From Varroa destructor (taxonomy: Eukaryota; Arthropoda; Arachnida; Mesostigmata; Varroidae), in assembly GCF_002443255.2 (NCBI RefSeq), contig NW_019211454.1, forward strand, positions 64,224,179 to 64,288,178: a stretch of DNA of 64,000 nucleotides. The letters run 5' to 3'. The translations under genes were made by a program, and so were the position numbers. Below the pieces are notes generated by a model that was not told the DNA's origin, did no database searches, and saw only the letters and a program-made list of their open reading frames with translations. This document shows, piece by piece, positions 50,161-63,900 of the stretch. Each line of letters starts with the position of its first letter. Position 1 is the first letter of the stretch.

Positions 50161-52863
50161 GGATAGGCTCAGTGGACACTTTAACGGAATAGGTCAGCGG
50201 CACCGGTTTAGTTCATGTCAACGTGTCGTTCTCATGACAACGATCTTATCTTACAATCATCATCAGTATCATTATATTTTTGACCGCATAAATCGATGGG
50301 CGAAGGGGGAAACGGAAGAGTACGATAAAAGTACAAGTGAAGACGCTTGAATAGAGTAGCGGCAGACACAGAAGCAGCCTACGGAGACAATCGTCTGTAG
50401 TGTATATAAATAGTAACTGCTACAGAAAGCTATTGTTGGCCACTGTCTTCCGACGATCTAGTTTCTGGCCAAGTTGTCCTGTTAAGAAGCCCCTTCAGCT
50501 GTAGCCGCAGCTGCTGTTGCCTTAGGCTGCAACTGAGCCAGATGGTTACGATTTCCATGATGCTGCCGCTGCTGCTTATAACTCCCAGGAATGTAGCGTT
50601 ATCTGTTCCTCTAAACCCCTGCAGCAACCTCTTTGGCAGATGCTGCCCGATGGTGTTCTGTTACAGAGATTGTTCCCTTCAATGTTACCTGGTTCGATGA
50701 TGGTGAGGGCGTTTGTCTTCAATTCTATCACAGTTGATAATGTAGCAGTATTTGCTACTAACTGCCTCACTACCATCAGACGAGGAATTGTTCCTGCGAT
50801 CGGTCCATTATACTTATCGGGTGGTCGTGTTCTAGACGCCGCCTCTTACCTTTGCCGATTCGTAGATTTGCCCCTTGTCTTAGGAGGAACACGTTGTTCC
50901 GTAACGCAGGAAGTGTGTATTTGCATGGCCAGCGAACATCTTCGTCGTTATCAGCGAGTGAGTGGAAATGCGCTGGTCTGTAGATGATGATCGTCCGGTG
51001 AAACCAGAACCAAGGACAACCGATTAAAAACGTATCGAGGGCCTTTGCATATCCACTCTCTGCTAGAGCGAAGGAGCTGCTCCCTTTTTGGCGGGCAGAA
51101 GGACAAATTCTGCTCAGCCGCTGTCCACTTAGTGCCGCACCGCTCTTGCTAGATGGATGGAGCGAGCCATCTGCATCTTACAAGAGTCCGTCACAGCGAC
51201 GGTATCATCATAATTAGCAGCTTGAACAACCTCGATTGCTTCGGGCAAAAATTCCAACGTACTAATGTGTGGTGTTGCCGCGCTCAGCTCGCCTTGCCTT
51301 GCCTCGAGCAGCGAAGCTAGTTCGAACAAGCCTATTGGCCTATCAGAGACCAAGCAGAGTAAACTGCACAACTACAAAATAGAAAAAAGGTGAAACAGAT
51401 AAAATCAAGAGCGAGGCTAGAAAAGCTAGTAAGTATACTATCCACGCACTGTCGAGAAGTCGGCCCGCCTGATCGATTGTGGTAATCGTGCGCGAAAGCG
51501 AACGGTAGTTACGCTGTTTTTGTTTTCGTTTTTTCTCCTCGTTAGAATGAACTCGGACTAGGACGACTGGACCGGCACTTGTCGTCGTCCGGCCCACTCA
51601 TTGGCTATAACGATGAACATTCGTTTTCGCCTCTTATTCCAGCTGCGCCTCTTCCACCACCGCCAAGCACAGCATCAGCGATGTCTCGAAAAGCATAGCC
51701 GTCAGCATCATCGCTATGAGAAACGGCAAAAACAGCTGACGATTTCGACCGTAGCGACTTGGCTGTGGCAGTACATATTACCACCGAACTGGATAGAGCG
51801 GAGACAAAGGCGAATCGAAGTTTCTTTTTTTTGTCCTATGGCAAGCGGCGGCGAGCCAGAGACTCAATCGGGTTCGGCTTGTGGCGTTTTCTCCCTCATG
51901 TTCCCTTGACAACGAACGAGTGGTTTCCTTGCGGGGGACCTCTACCGAAGTCGCTGCCCCTTCTGCTTTCTTTTGCCTATTCTGGCCTTTGTGTCTTTTC
52001 CGTTGTCGCCGGGCAAAGAGTGACGACAAAGTTAGGAAGACAAGAAGCGCGAAGGGATGTTATTCAGATGGAGAATTGTTTGGAAATCGAACAGAACAGC
52101 CACTTGATTTGTTTCGTAGCCGCTGTTTGTACGCGTAGCTCCGCGTTGCATAGAAAGCAAAGTAACGCTGACGCGCTTCCACTGGGCCGCTCGCCCCAGC
52201 GAAAAGCAGCAGCAGCAGCAATAGGGAGAGGGGCAGTTCTCGTGCTCAATCCCTCTGCTGCACACGAGATACAGACGCATCGACAAGCAGGCGAAAGGGA
52301 CGAATCGGAATAGACGGGTGGACGACTAGAAATGATGGCTAAAGACGAAGACCTGGAAAAAAGAGAGTGAAGATTGTCTTTTTACGAAGACTATTATCTT
52401 CGACTCTGTTCTTGCGTCTCTATATCGCCTGCCGTTTCAAGAGGTAAAAATTCACTGCGAGACACGCCCTTTGAGTACTTCCCAAGTAAACGAGTGAGCA
52501 TGCGAGAAAGCAGACGACGCTTCGACGAACAGAATCGCGACTGTGGCGAACTAGGGCCGGGGCATCCACGGTGAAGCCCCTTCACAATGCAAGCAGGGGC
52601 AGAGGCTGCATCCAATAAGAGTGAAACTGCGAAAAGAGATCAACAAACCAACGAAAGTAGCAGTGGAAACACAAAAGAACAAGAAGGTAAAGCGACTGGG
52701 AAGATGAGCTCGCAAGCGTGTAAGTGGAGATGCCTTATTCACTGCTGCTATAAGCTGGGCGGCAAACGGGGGCGACAGCGCGAGTAGACGGCGATCTGGC
52801 CAGCAACGAAACAATAACATTTCGATGACAATTGAAATTGAATTCTTCTATAGCGATCGCTCG

Positions 52864-52893
52864 TCTGCCTGCCTGCCTGCCTGCCAGCCTGCC
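52864..52893. repeat. CTGC tetranucleotide repeat
   Basis: About seven CTGC units with one CAGC variant. Confidence 0.9.
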
Positions 52894-55077
52894 ACTCCGC
52901 CGGCGACGACTCAATGTCAATTAGCCAGCAGCAACGGCGAACAGAGACGACGCTTGCATCAACAATGGACTTCCAATCATAGTTATAGTTTGGAAAGAGG
53001 AGTATCCACGCAACAGACGAGACTGCACAGTTACACCCTTAGGCGGAGTGGAAATTTCTTAATACATCTCTATATGCACACACTTTGATCGGATTCCAAC
53101 TGACAAGTAGTTTTTTTCTTTTTTATCCGCTTAATAGCACCAGACGTAGCTCGGTGGGAAGGTAAAGCGTTCGTTGGCTCACCAATTTGTTGACTGGAGG
53201 GAACCGTTTGAATTTGAAAAGTTTACCGCCGTCTTCACATAGTCAACGGCAACGTATGACGATCGATTGAGCGAATTCGCTCGTTTAAGTATCGAAACCG
53301 GGCAGCGAACGACACTGAGCCTGTCACAATGTCTGCAACAAACTACACGAGCTGTTTATAACATTATTCGTGAAGACAGACAGATACAGAAGGATAGATA
53401 CTTATTTAGATCCGTGTAGATTTACTTGCACAAGTGAGACGTGGACATTAACGACGAGTGATGTTGAAGGTGATGATGAACGAACTGGAAAATTTGCATC
53501 CTTTGCTGACAGGCCATGGAGGAAGGAACGGGGGGAGGAGTCAGCTATAATTGAGTGTCCCTGCGCATGTGTCTGCGTCTGTGGGCGTCTGTGTCGGTAT
53601 AAGCGTGCGGGGACTAATCAGACATGTGGGGCGAATACAAATTCAGTTTTTATAAGGTGAATGCCGCGGATTTCTATACAGCGGGCAAATAGAATATTTA
53701 GGCGGGCATTAGCATGATCATCTGAGAGAATGCTATTTAACGGGAAATTTGTATTCACAACAACGATACAATGGATACAGTTTCTCTGTATCGTTCATAT
53801 ATGACGGTGGCGTCTGCAAGGCGACATCTTGGATTGAATATGCTAAGTAAAAATGGAAACGCCGCTTGAGGCTGAAATGGTTAAAACAACTAATGAAGGA
53901 TCACCATTCTGGAGGCTTCTTAACACGTCACTACACGTAGAAGTTAAACTTTATGTACCAACAACCTGCAAGGATTATTTGTAGGAAACTCAACTGAAAT
54001 TTTGCATCAGCCGCCAGCGCTATCGAGTCTTGCTCCATAGAATTGCTCAGTGGTGTCCACCGCTTCTGGAAAGAACACCTGCCACTTTAGGCTGCCTAGG
54101 TCGACCAGCGGTTCCTATACAGTATCTGTAATTTGTGGGATACTAAAAATCGATCCGACAACGATCTGTTGATTCTGTCATTTATTAGGATCGTCGAAGA
54201 TGCAGAGCTGTGATCGCTTGAGCTGACCGTAGTAAGCTTTGCGGTTGGTCTGGAAGCGTCTGCTCAGCACCATACGTTCCCCGGACTGGCATTTCTTTCC
54301 CTTACATCTGCATTCGACACTCGAAATCTTGTCAGAGAGACACATTACGGAAGATCTATTGAAGAAGCTGTAGATCTTTAATTCACTTGTCCTATTTCGA
54401 CGGTCCAATTGTTGTACGTCTATGTATACTACTGAAAAACATTTATATTGTCAATGCAAAACCGCGATAATAATAACCGTAAGGATAGCAATATATTCCT
54501 ACAAATTCGTTGGTACCAGTTTATCGTGTTAACGTAGCAAATAGTCAAGTGTGTATTGGTTATCAAAAACACGTTAGATTCCTATACATAGAATATAAAC
54601 TAACGTCATCTTGCTATCTTCCGTACAACCTTGTGTAGTTGTGCAAACATCCGGATCCGGCGTATCCCTAGTGAACAAAACGATGAGAAAGAAAGAAAGA
54701 AAGAAGAGGCGAGATGCTTCTAAAAGCGAGTAAGTAGCTTCAACGACCTACAAGTATTGGTATGGTATCGTTGGTTATGGAATCGTATCTGCCTCCGTAC
54801 TTCACTGAATAGTTAACTGTCTAGCTGGTTAGTAACTGGCTTTCCGCTCGGCTTCTGGAAGTTGGACAATCAAAAGATTTCTGTATTTCCAATTTTCGAT
54901 ATGCGACCGGGCAATATCCTTTCGAATATTGTACACGTACGCCGGCATAACGTGTACCGGTTGAGCTAAAAATCGTCGTACGGGCAAAGGCACAGACCAT
55001 CAACACAGACACATAAAGATGCCCAGATTACAGAAGCTCTCCTTTCGACCTCGTCAAGCTCGATGGCCTCGTCGCGG

Positions 55078-55080
55078 TGT

Positions 55081-55109
<29 letters not shown>
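55078..55109. repeat. TCG trinucleotide repeat
   Basis: About ten TCG units with a TTG interruption; reads as polyArg, polyVal or polySer by frame. Confidence 0.9.
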
Positions 55110-55111
<2 letters not shown>

Positions 55112-55664
55112 TATCGTAGTTTGCGGCCTGAGCAAGAAACTTATTTTGAAAGTAGCTCGCTCTCTGTGTTTCTTTTTTACGCGGAAGCCCGAACGTGCTC
55201 CGTCTCCCGCTTCAGAATCATCCATACATGTATACCAATCAACAGGCGCTCTTCAGTGAATCTTCACCACAAATACGATGCCTGTACAGACTGTTGCGCA
55301 GCAGAGCTCGCCCGCCTAGATATTCCCTTAACGGCGGCGCACTCCCGCAGCCTATACCGTTCGTTTCGATTATGTAATGTATATGCTGGCTGTATTGATG
55401 CTAACCGAACTTGCAGCGCTTCGTCGGTAAACGAGTAATGTTTGAACGACTAATGGCGATGATAGTAGTGATGTCGCTGTAGCTGTAAATGAGGATCACG
55501 AAGAACGAAGATTTTATGAACAGAAAGAACTATGCCTCTATCGAATGAACCAAAACGAACGAATACTTGTGCCGATAATCTTAGTAAGATAATAATCATG
55601 GCGATAACAATTAAAAGGCCCGTACATTACGAAATCATTGTGGTAATAATGGTAACAAAATGGT

Positions 55665-55688
55665 AATAATAATAATAATAATAATATT
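55665..55688. repeat. AAT trinucleotide repeat
   Basis: About eight AAT units in AT-rich sequence. Confidence 0.9.
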
Positions 55689-57654
55689 ATTGATTTTATG
55701 ACATGTGCTAGCTGATAGGGTGTTATAACTTGGCTTCTGCAGAGAAACCCAACATGCATACAGAAGATGAGGTAGTTGTAGGGCAGGTGTTAAGATACGG
55801 CATCATATGCGCGCGCATTTTTAAATCTACCAAATACGCATTTTTCGATTCAAAAATAGTTGACTTTTCGCTAGTCGTGCATTACTAAATCGGCCAGAAA
55901 CTTGTTTAGCTATCGCCAAAATGAGAACTTTTGCTTTGTATTTATAAACATCCATGACATCACGATTTCATCCAATCTTTCATAGATTGTTGGTGCAGCC
56001 AAAATGTTAGTGATGCTGTAACGTTTGGGTACTTCGTGTTTTTATTCTGCTTTATTTATTTTTTACTAATATGTCAATCGGCTATAATGTCGAATAAGTC
56101 TCTTCCGAGAACAACTTATGCGACAACGTTGACATAGCTAATAATGAAGACAAAGGCGTCCTCCTACACTCTCAATAGAGCTAGCATCTTTTTTACTCGA
56201 CAGTTTAGCCTACCGGGACGTGTATCTTCATCATACACGTTAACAGAAGGTAATCTCGCTTCCGGTGTCCGAACTTAAATCACAGCAGAAGTCCTTGATA
56301 TGCAAAGACTTTCCGGGGATGCTCGAGAGAGCCGTGACTAGATGCCATTGCTATCGCTGCTATCGGCCTTTAGCGTGACTCGACGTCCACAAAAAGGCAA
56401 ACACAGAAAGTGTGTAAGCTGTCGCTTAGATTATGAAACGAGCGGAGGGCTATACAGACGGACGAGCGAGGGCGGTGCATGACAAGGCAGGTTGGTAGCG
56501 AAAATGATCTTGTTTATGTCGGTACACTTCGATTGAAATCTGAAGTCATTCTGTCACAAAGTGCAATTTGCGTTAAGGAAAAAAGCAAAGACGAACCGTT
56601 TGTTTCTGACCCAGAACGACTTTAACCGAGGATCTTTGGCAATACGTGGTCACGTATAAAAACCCCATCATATAGGCTATCAATGACACGTGGGCAATAC
56701 TTGTTTCGCATCTTTCGGCAAGTGGTATAGGCCAACAGGTGTGGTGCCATATTTAACTGCATCCCGGTTTGTGGGCTTCGTCAACTGGAGCTACGTGTAT
56801 AATCTAGTAGGTTCATCTCATTATTAATGTCATTGAGAAGGAATACGCAATCAATATTAAACTGTTTCTAGACAAAAGTCTATCAGACAAGCGAAGTTTT
56901 AGTGTGTACCAGCGGGGTAAACAACTGAAGCCTGTGTTTGCAAAATAAATTCATGTGGAAGTCTTCAGTAGAATGACAAATACAGGGCCAAAATGTATAA
57001 TATTGGTGTACTAGACGAATAGTCTATTCTCTGACTATTCAAATCCTCAGTTATTTGGTGTATCTGTTTTGTATAGAATTACCTGACAAGGAAATCAGCG
57101 GCGACCAGCTCGTATAGGAGGGCGCATATAACGCTATGCAGCTGCATACGAGTCCGTATAGCGGGCAAAAAGGTAGCCGGTGAGATTTATCTGTTACACA
57201 ACAACCGGTTTAAAAATATACTTGTTCCAAGTTTATTAACCAGCTCAGTGCTATCTAAAGTAAACAACCGGCATGATGATTATGATCGTCATTGTCACCA
57301 CCTTTATGGTGGTGTCTATTACTTCGTCTGCTTAGCTAATTTAGTAAGCGCTATCGCTGAAGATCGTTATCGGATCATGAAGCGAACAGACGTCCGTGCG
57401 TCCGGCGAACTATTTTTTGTCGCTGCTTCTGATGCGTCCCGATGTGGGATTTGAGGATTCTTGCTTGCGAAACATGCGAGCCGGCTAGTTAGCGACCTAG
57501 GTGATGAAGAGATGAAGTAACGCATGTAGTGATGGGCAAAAATAAAAGATCAGCTGTTGTGGACCTCATCCGTCATCACCCGAAATCATTATTGCCAGCC
57601 GATGTTCTGGATGATAACGTTAATGTTGCAGATGATGTTAACAAATAACTTCAG

Positions 57655-57795
57655 TTCCTTCAATCGAGTATGATACAGCTGTACCTAAGTTTATTTGGAG
57701 GAAAGTTGAACAACGAGATCGCAATTTCATGACGGCGAGATTGGAAGAACGATTTTACGAGGCAAAAACGAGCCGACCTGGTGGAGGCTCGATAC
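57655..57795 (+). other. Candidate exon, unknown gene (1 of 2)
   Basis: Acceptor aacttcag, donor GTAAGT. After two bases, 46 codons are open with protein-like composition (KFIWRKVEQRDRNFMTARLE). Ends in phase 1. No family recognised. Confidence 0.35.
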
Positions 57796-57906
57796 GTAAG
57801 TGACATGGGTCCTTGAGAAATCAGACAGACAGCTAAGCATATTCTCAGACTAGGCTAGCGTAAACAATGGTTAAGGCAGCGATGTCTTATTACTCATCAC
57901 CTGCAG

Positions 57907-58013
57907 GTGTAACACGCGAATGCACATTGACTCAGTGTCGTCCATTACAGAGCGATTGTTCTTACGAGTGCTATCTTCTGTTCGACCGCCTTCGCCTCGC
58001 GTCAGCCAGCTGA
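57907..58013 (+). other. Candidate terminal exon, unknown gene (2 of 2)
   Basis: Acceptor ttattactcatcacctgcag; phase-compatible with the preceding candidate across a 111-bp intron. 34 codons open to TGA, Cys-rich (ECTLTQCRPLQSDCSYECYL). Not recognised. Confidence 0.3.
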
Positions 58014-60344
58014 GAGAACACCGACTGGTATTACTTTGTCTTCTTGGCACTTTCACCAGCATTCGATTAGTAGAATAGAAATCACTCTGGCTGATTTTCC
58101 TGTGCTTCACTGGCCCTGCCGGGCACTGGCTGTGTGCATAGATATCTGTATCTGTAATTACCAGCGTAACAACGGCGATCCGAATGGTTAGCTAGAACCA
58201 ACGTCGAATGACCCAGTTGACGTCTGGCTTGCAGCTGCGGACAAAAAGTGATCTCCCGTGGCAGGCACATCTGAAACCACTGAAAGCGAGAAAGTGGCGG
58301 CTTGTTCATGGCTTTTCGTCGCCCCCAAAGGGCTCCTATGACGTACCCCCATGGAGGAGTTGCGGACGAATCGCGAGGAATAAGTGCAGACGCTCGATGC
58401 CGGCAGCGTAAGCGTGTTCCCAATGGCGTTACTTTGAATCCAGCAGGAACAATAATGAGATAGAGTAAGCGCGAGCCGCGTACTCCACGTGCTGCCATTC
58501 GTAAACAGAATAGCTTAGTGTTCACTCTCCCACATGTTCATCATGCATCGCGTGGTGCCAGTGAAGTGGCCTACTAGATGACAGCAGAGGATTCATCTTC
58601 AGCGAAAAGTCCGGCGGCGGCAGCAGGAGCAGCCGAGGGATCGATATATGGTTAGGTAAGCAGTAACCGCCCGCCAAATCAGTCGAGAAGAGCCGGAAGG
58701 ATGAACGCGTGAGAGAAGACAGACTAGCTTTAAGGTAGACAGTTGGCTGATCTTCAAACAATAAGAAGAGAAAAACGCGAAGGAGACGAAAGAAAAAAAC
58801 CTAAACCTGAACCTGAAAAAGGAGATAGAGTTGAAGGCAAAGTTGCTAGGTAGTTAATCAGGGCAATCAGACGCATGCCTGCTCCGACTCATCAACGACA
58901 ATCAGGCCACTTTAGGGTTATCATTGACTGCTTCTTTTCGTGGATTGAAGTGTGGCAGGACCGCCTGCAGCGGATATTGAAAATCGTTCGCGATGTCACT
59001 GTTGGTGTCTCCTTGCTATTCAAGCTTGGTGTTCGTGCGTGAATCGACCACGTTTGAGAACACGGGCGATTCGTTGTCGCACTGCTGCAGGTATTTCTGG
59101 GTACAAAGTGATTTCATTCACGATCCGGAAACTAGTTGTTCAATCCTAAAATAAAAACGATAGCCGCCTGAATGTAAGCAATATTCTCGATGTTATAGCA
59201 ACGCTCATTAAAAAATCGCCAGCTAACCTGCCGGTTTTGGATTTACTACGACAAAGAAAGAAAATTGTCTGGAGAGGTTTTTCAATACCAAACGTGAAAT
59301 TTTCTGGCGAGACAGAAAAGTACGTTGGTTTAGAGATTAGAAAAATCGCAAAGAGTGACAGTAAAAGTACGTAGGAATTAATTATTGCTAAATAGAACGT
59401 TGCGTCTTTTATTAAATAAACTACTGATATTATTTTCTTGCAATTGATAAGAAAAAATCATGCCAAACTCTCATGTACGTGCAAATAATTAGATATAGTT
59501 ATATGACACATACAGTAACATACGCTTGCAATTTACTTCTTCACCGATGCATCCTTCACCTAATGCGCGTCAGGCCAAGTTTGGCCATATTTCCCGTTTG
59601 GTCCCTCATCAACAAACCCGTTTACTGAATACAAACATTAATAGGCCGACAGATATACGTCTTGCTGTTGCAAAGTCAACCTTGACAAAGCCATCGCAGC
59701 TGGAAGTCGCCAATTTCGTCAGAAACGCCATGTTACATCACTGTACTGCATATGTATGCGAATGAAGAAGACTACCCAAAGGGAGGATCTGGATTACTGT
59801 TTTACTTTTTGCAGTGGAGGTTCGGCGCTAACCAATGGCTCAGTATAGCGGTATCTCTGATATCGTTGCCACCCTCGTTATCGCTTGTACGAGATAAGTC
59901 ATTGTCGTCGACATAAAAGACAGAACCGCAGGATGTTGTTCTACAATGGCCAGTGACTGCTGTTGTGGGTAAATAAATGTATACAGATTGGTTATAATTT
60001 TAAATATATACTAATTTTAAATATAAATACTGCTATGGAATGGAGAAACTTTCAACGGCCTGCAAGGGCGGTGTCGGCTGCAAAGCTCCAAGAACATGAA
60101 TGGAGCACCTGAAGCAGATTTGATAAGTAGATGCAAAACAAAAGGAAATATATACCCATAAAAATACAATGCTCCGATCGATCTTTATATCTGCGTTCGA
60201 TTACTAACAAATGTACTTTCCTACCTAGCTGGTGTTACTCAAGACACTGCATAAACAAAAGCAAAGGTGATTGACTAAAACGTTTTTTACCAGCAATTCC
60301 GAAAGGAATGAAAAATCCGGAACTCACAGGACTTTTTCTATCCA

Positions 60345-60378
60345 TCTGTCTATTTATCTATCTATCTATTCTATCTAA
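60345..60378. repeat. CTAT tetranucleotide repeat
   Basis: Imperfect CTAT/CTGT units. Confidence 0.85.
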
Positions 60379-60894
60379 AAAGGATACGACATATTTGTAT
60401 TTGGGGAATAACTGTGAAAGAACACCTCAGGAACGAAAAATATCTCACGGCGTAAGGTCTTTATCAGCAATATTCTATTTGCGTGAATGTATGTGTGATT
60501 ATTTTTCTCGAGGGTCTACCCACAGGGCTTGTCGACCGTATAACACGTGAGCATATTGAGTCAATTATGTAGTTAAAAAAAATACTGTTTTCTGACCCTG
60601 ACTAAGACCCAATCGACGTGAAGACGTTCTCTTCGTTGGTTATATGTATTCTGTTCCTACCGTTTTGAAGCTTTTTCCCTTCATAACTTAGTTTAGTCTT
60701 TTACTAAAGGAACTGAGTTAACTTTTGCATCTTTTAGTTTATAAAATTGGTAATAAGCGTAATCATCGTAACAATTTGTATATAGAAGATAGTAATTTAC
60801 TATTACCAACCGCAAGATTATTAAGGTTGTAAACTGTGTGCGGCAAATGCATGAACACCCCATGTAAATGTATATCTAGTCAGATCATGCTGTC

Positions 60895-60913
60895 TATATA
60901 TATATATATATAT
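60895..60913. repeat. TA dinucleotide repeat
   Basis: Uninterrupted TA run of about nine units. Confidence 0.95.
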
Positions 60914-63900
60914 GTGCAGTGTGTGACTGCGGTAATTATTAAGATATAAAAGCGCAAAAAGAATCTTCAAGAGCCTTATGAATCTCCTGTCTAAGACGTA
61001 TACGATCCACCAACTAAGAATAAGAAACTCGGCTGATTGGTTTCCAGGAAACACCTACAGAAGAGCACTAGCAACCCAGTTGAAGTAGAAATTGCTTGCC
61101 AAGGAACGTCAGATACCATTTCGTTGTCACTTTTTGCCTGCTGCTGCCGCGTCCGCCGCCACCTCTGACGACGATGAGGAGGAGCAAAAACCGGCCATAG
61201 CCAATTCGGCGATCATACTCATCACTATATTTGTGCGCACGCGCGCCCATACACCGTGTGCTGATAATGACGCTCGTGATATTGTACGTCCGCTGTACGG
61301 CGCAATGGCTATGGTAGCGTCGTCGGTAATATCTGTTTTAGCAAGATCTGCGTGAGCGTGAACGGAACATAGCGTAATAGTAACAGAATAGTAGGGACAA
61401 TGAACACGAAGAGCTAGCCACCGACCAGGATGAGATAAACGTGCTGAATATCACGCGGCATGGCTACAGCAGTGGCAGCAAGAGCAGCGATTTCGCTGGA
61501 AGAGGTTTTATTGGAGGAGGAGAAGGTCGAGGAAAAGATGGAGAAAGAACAAAAATAAGGAAAGAAAATTAGGCTTATAAGGTAGCTTCCATAAGTCCGT
61601 AAAAGCATTATGCCTTATCCAGATTCAAAATAAATGTGGCTTGTTTATTTCGTGAACCAATATCAGCGCGCAGTATTCTAATTGACTTACCTGACAAATT
61701 GAAAATACAACTAATCTCATTTAACGGATCTAGCGGTAACGGAGTCGGGGAAAGTTAGAACGATGTCACTCAGATTGAGCAACTAGGGCTGTATGTGTTT
61801 TGACCAACACAGGTTTAGATTTGTGTCTTCTCGTATTACGCTATGCAGAGATCTAATTAAACAGCACATCTTTGATTAAAGGCGTCGCTGAAGGGCCAGA
61901 ACATAGTTTTTTTCATAACGGCATACATTTTCAACTTTTCGGTGGTAGGGGGTGTGCGTTCAAAAAGGCGAATTTGACCAACCAACCAGCACTGGTCTGC
62001 CGATGTCCTCTAGTGGAGGGTGGTGCCGCAGGAATCAATCGATTGAGCATCAGCATATTTTCCTATACAGATACAGGTGTATCTTCTTTTCCCGCTTGTA
62101 GCTCCCGTTCTCTCACCAAACGACTGAAGAAATGAAGAAAGATGGGGGCTTATCCATGTGCCTCACTAGCCTCTCTTCAATAGCTGTAGAGCAGAATCAC
62201 TTGTTCGCGCAGTGATGGCTCGGATGAGCGTGACGCAACAACGGCAGCAGCAGTAGTTATCGTTGGCCGTTCGGTATGCCATAGAAAGCTTTCAGAAGAC
62301 GGATGAAGATTATACCGTTGTTCGCTGTACTAGGTGACACACCACAGCGCCATGGCAAAGAGGTCCACACCTAGCATCAATCGCAGAATTTTTCTATGTT
62401 TTTTCGTTGTAGCTATGCCCGCATAGACTGACAGACAGGCCAAGCAGTCGCATATCGTCAACGAGACTCGCCAAAACCACGAAACAGAAGCTGTGTGAGA
62501 GACCTATTTGGCCGTTCAAGGTGTCGTTTTTCCATAGTATTTCTATTAATATGCGCTAGTGACCGAGAACAGTTTGCTCCATTTGCCGAAAGGAAGTCCA
62601 TCTGTCCGTTCCCGTCTCCCTTTGAGATAGCGAAGGTTATCGCCTCACTCGTCGCATCTCCCGCCTTGTTTATTTATTTGTTAGCTTGTCCGTCTTTGTT
62701 CGCGGTCGAGATGCCACGAAGAAGCGCCACCGCCGCCACTGTTAGGTCCTTTCTTCTACAGCTCTAAACAACAAACATGCATCTTCGCCACCGTCTGGCT
62801 TTAGATAGATTTCGGAGCCAATTTTCTGAAGGTCTTCTGCTTCTTTTTCGTTTAGCCACTTCTGCTGGCACTGATGCCCCCTGCCTAGGCACTCGTTTCT
62901 ACTTCCAAAACGACAGCGGCTACGTCACCCTCCCTGGTACTCATGTCACATGATGGCTGTCCGACACGTCTACGTGCACTGTCGGCAGATTAATCTCGAA
63001 CTACAAGGAACGGTACGGTGCGGGCGGGAGCTGAGGGAGAGGAGCGCTAACCTGATGCAATGTTAGCACAAATGGACGTTAAAAAAGTGATTTCTTTTAA
63101 TCGTTTGCGCTACTGTTATCGCTTTGAAATATACACACATGTTCGAGCTTTTTCGGTCCAAAAAAAATTATACGATTGCCATTGAACTTAAAAGGACGAA
63201 TATAGCGCCATGCGCAGCGGTAATAAATAAAGCAAACATTTCATAGATTAATAATACAAAATAAAGTTCGAGTAGTAACTATAGAAAAAATAAACCGGCA
63301 ACGATCGAGCGCGGCAAGGTATGAGAGAGACGAAAGACAGCCCTGTCATGTTTTATGTGTAACCCGTATGGCCAATGTAGATTTTCGTCGATCAATTATT
63401 ATTCAGCATGGAGCCATACTGACAGGCCAACGAGCAACTCATTAAAGTTAGAAGATAGCAGAGAACATTAGAATTCAAAAGGGCATCATCTCACAGACGC
63501 ATTTACCAGACATTAGTACGCGTGTAATGAGCGATCTCTGCTATAGCAGAAAACTCCCCTATATAGACAAGCGTTTAAGCAGACGCTAGGGGGCCCGACC
63601 TATGCGATATATTCTGTTATTTTCCGAAAAAAGTGTGTTATCCATTCAATTAGTCATCACATACACATATTGAAAAATATCTGCAATTTATTTAGGGTTT
63701 ATTGCGTGCCGTACATGATGGACAATTAAGGTAGAGTTTAATTCTGTACTGTTATATTGTCTAATCTGGTAGCTCGATTTCACTTATCTTTCCCATTTCA
63801 CTTGGCATTAGTTTAAGATCGACCTATGAATCTCAGGGCTCAAACCATACAACGCCGTCACGGCAGTGACAAGTAATTATTCTTTTAATAAATAGAACTT

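Larger units (their letters stand above)
49940..57654. other. Repeat-studded non-coding region
   Basis: No gene supported. Contains a TA repeat (50139-50160), a CTGC run (52864-52893), a GAAA run (54686-54705), a TCG run (55078-55109), an AAT run (55665-55688) and short hairpins (53762-53795, 56218-56240). The 184-codon frame at 51759-52313 (+) has no recognisable domain. Confidence 0.5.

Noticed and set aside
51759..52313. 184-codon + strand frame
   Set aside because: Frames are open on several phases and both strands here, typical of stop-poor GC-rich sequence; no domain seen.
55768..55787. let-7-like seed (TGAGGTAGT)
   Set aside because: Similarity stops after nine bases and no paired arm was seen.
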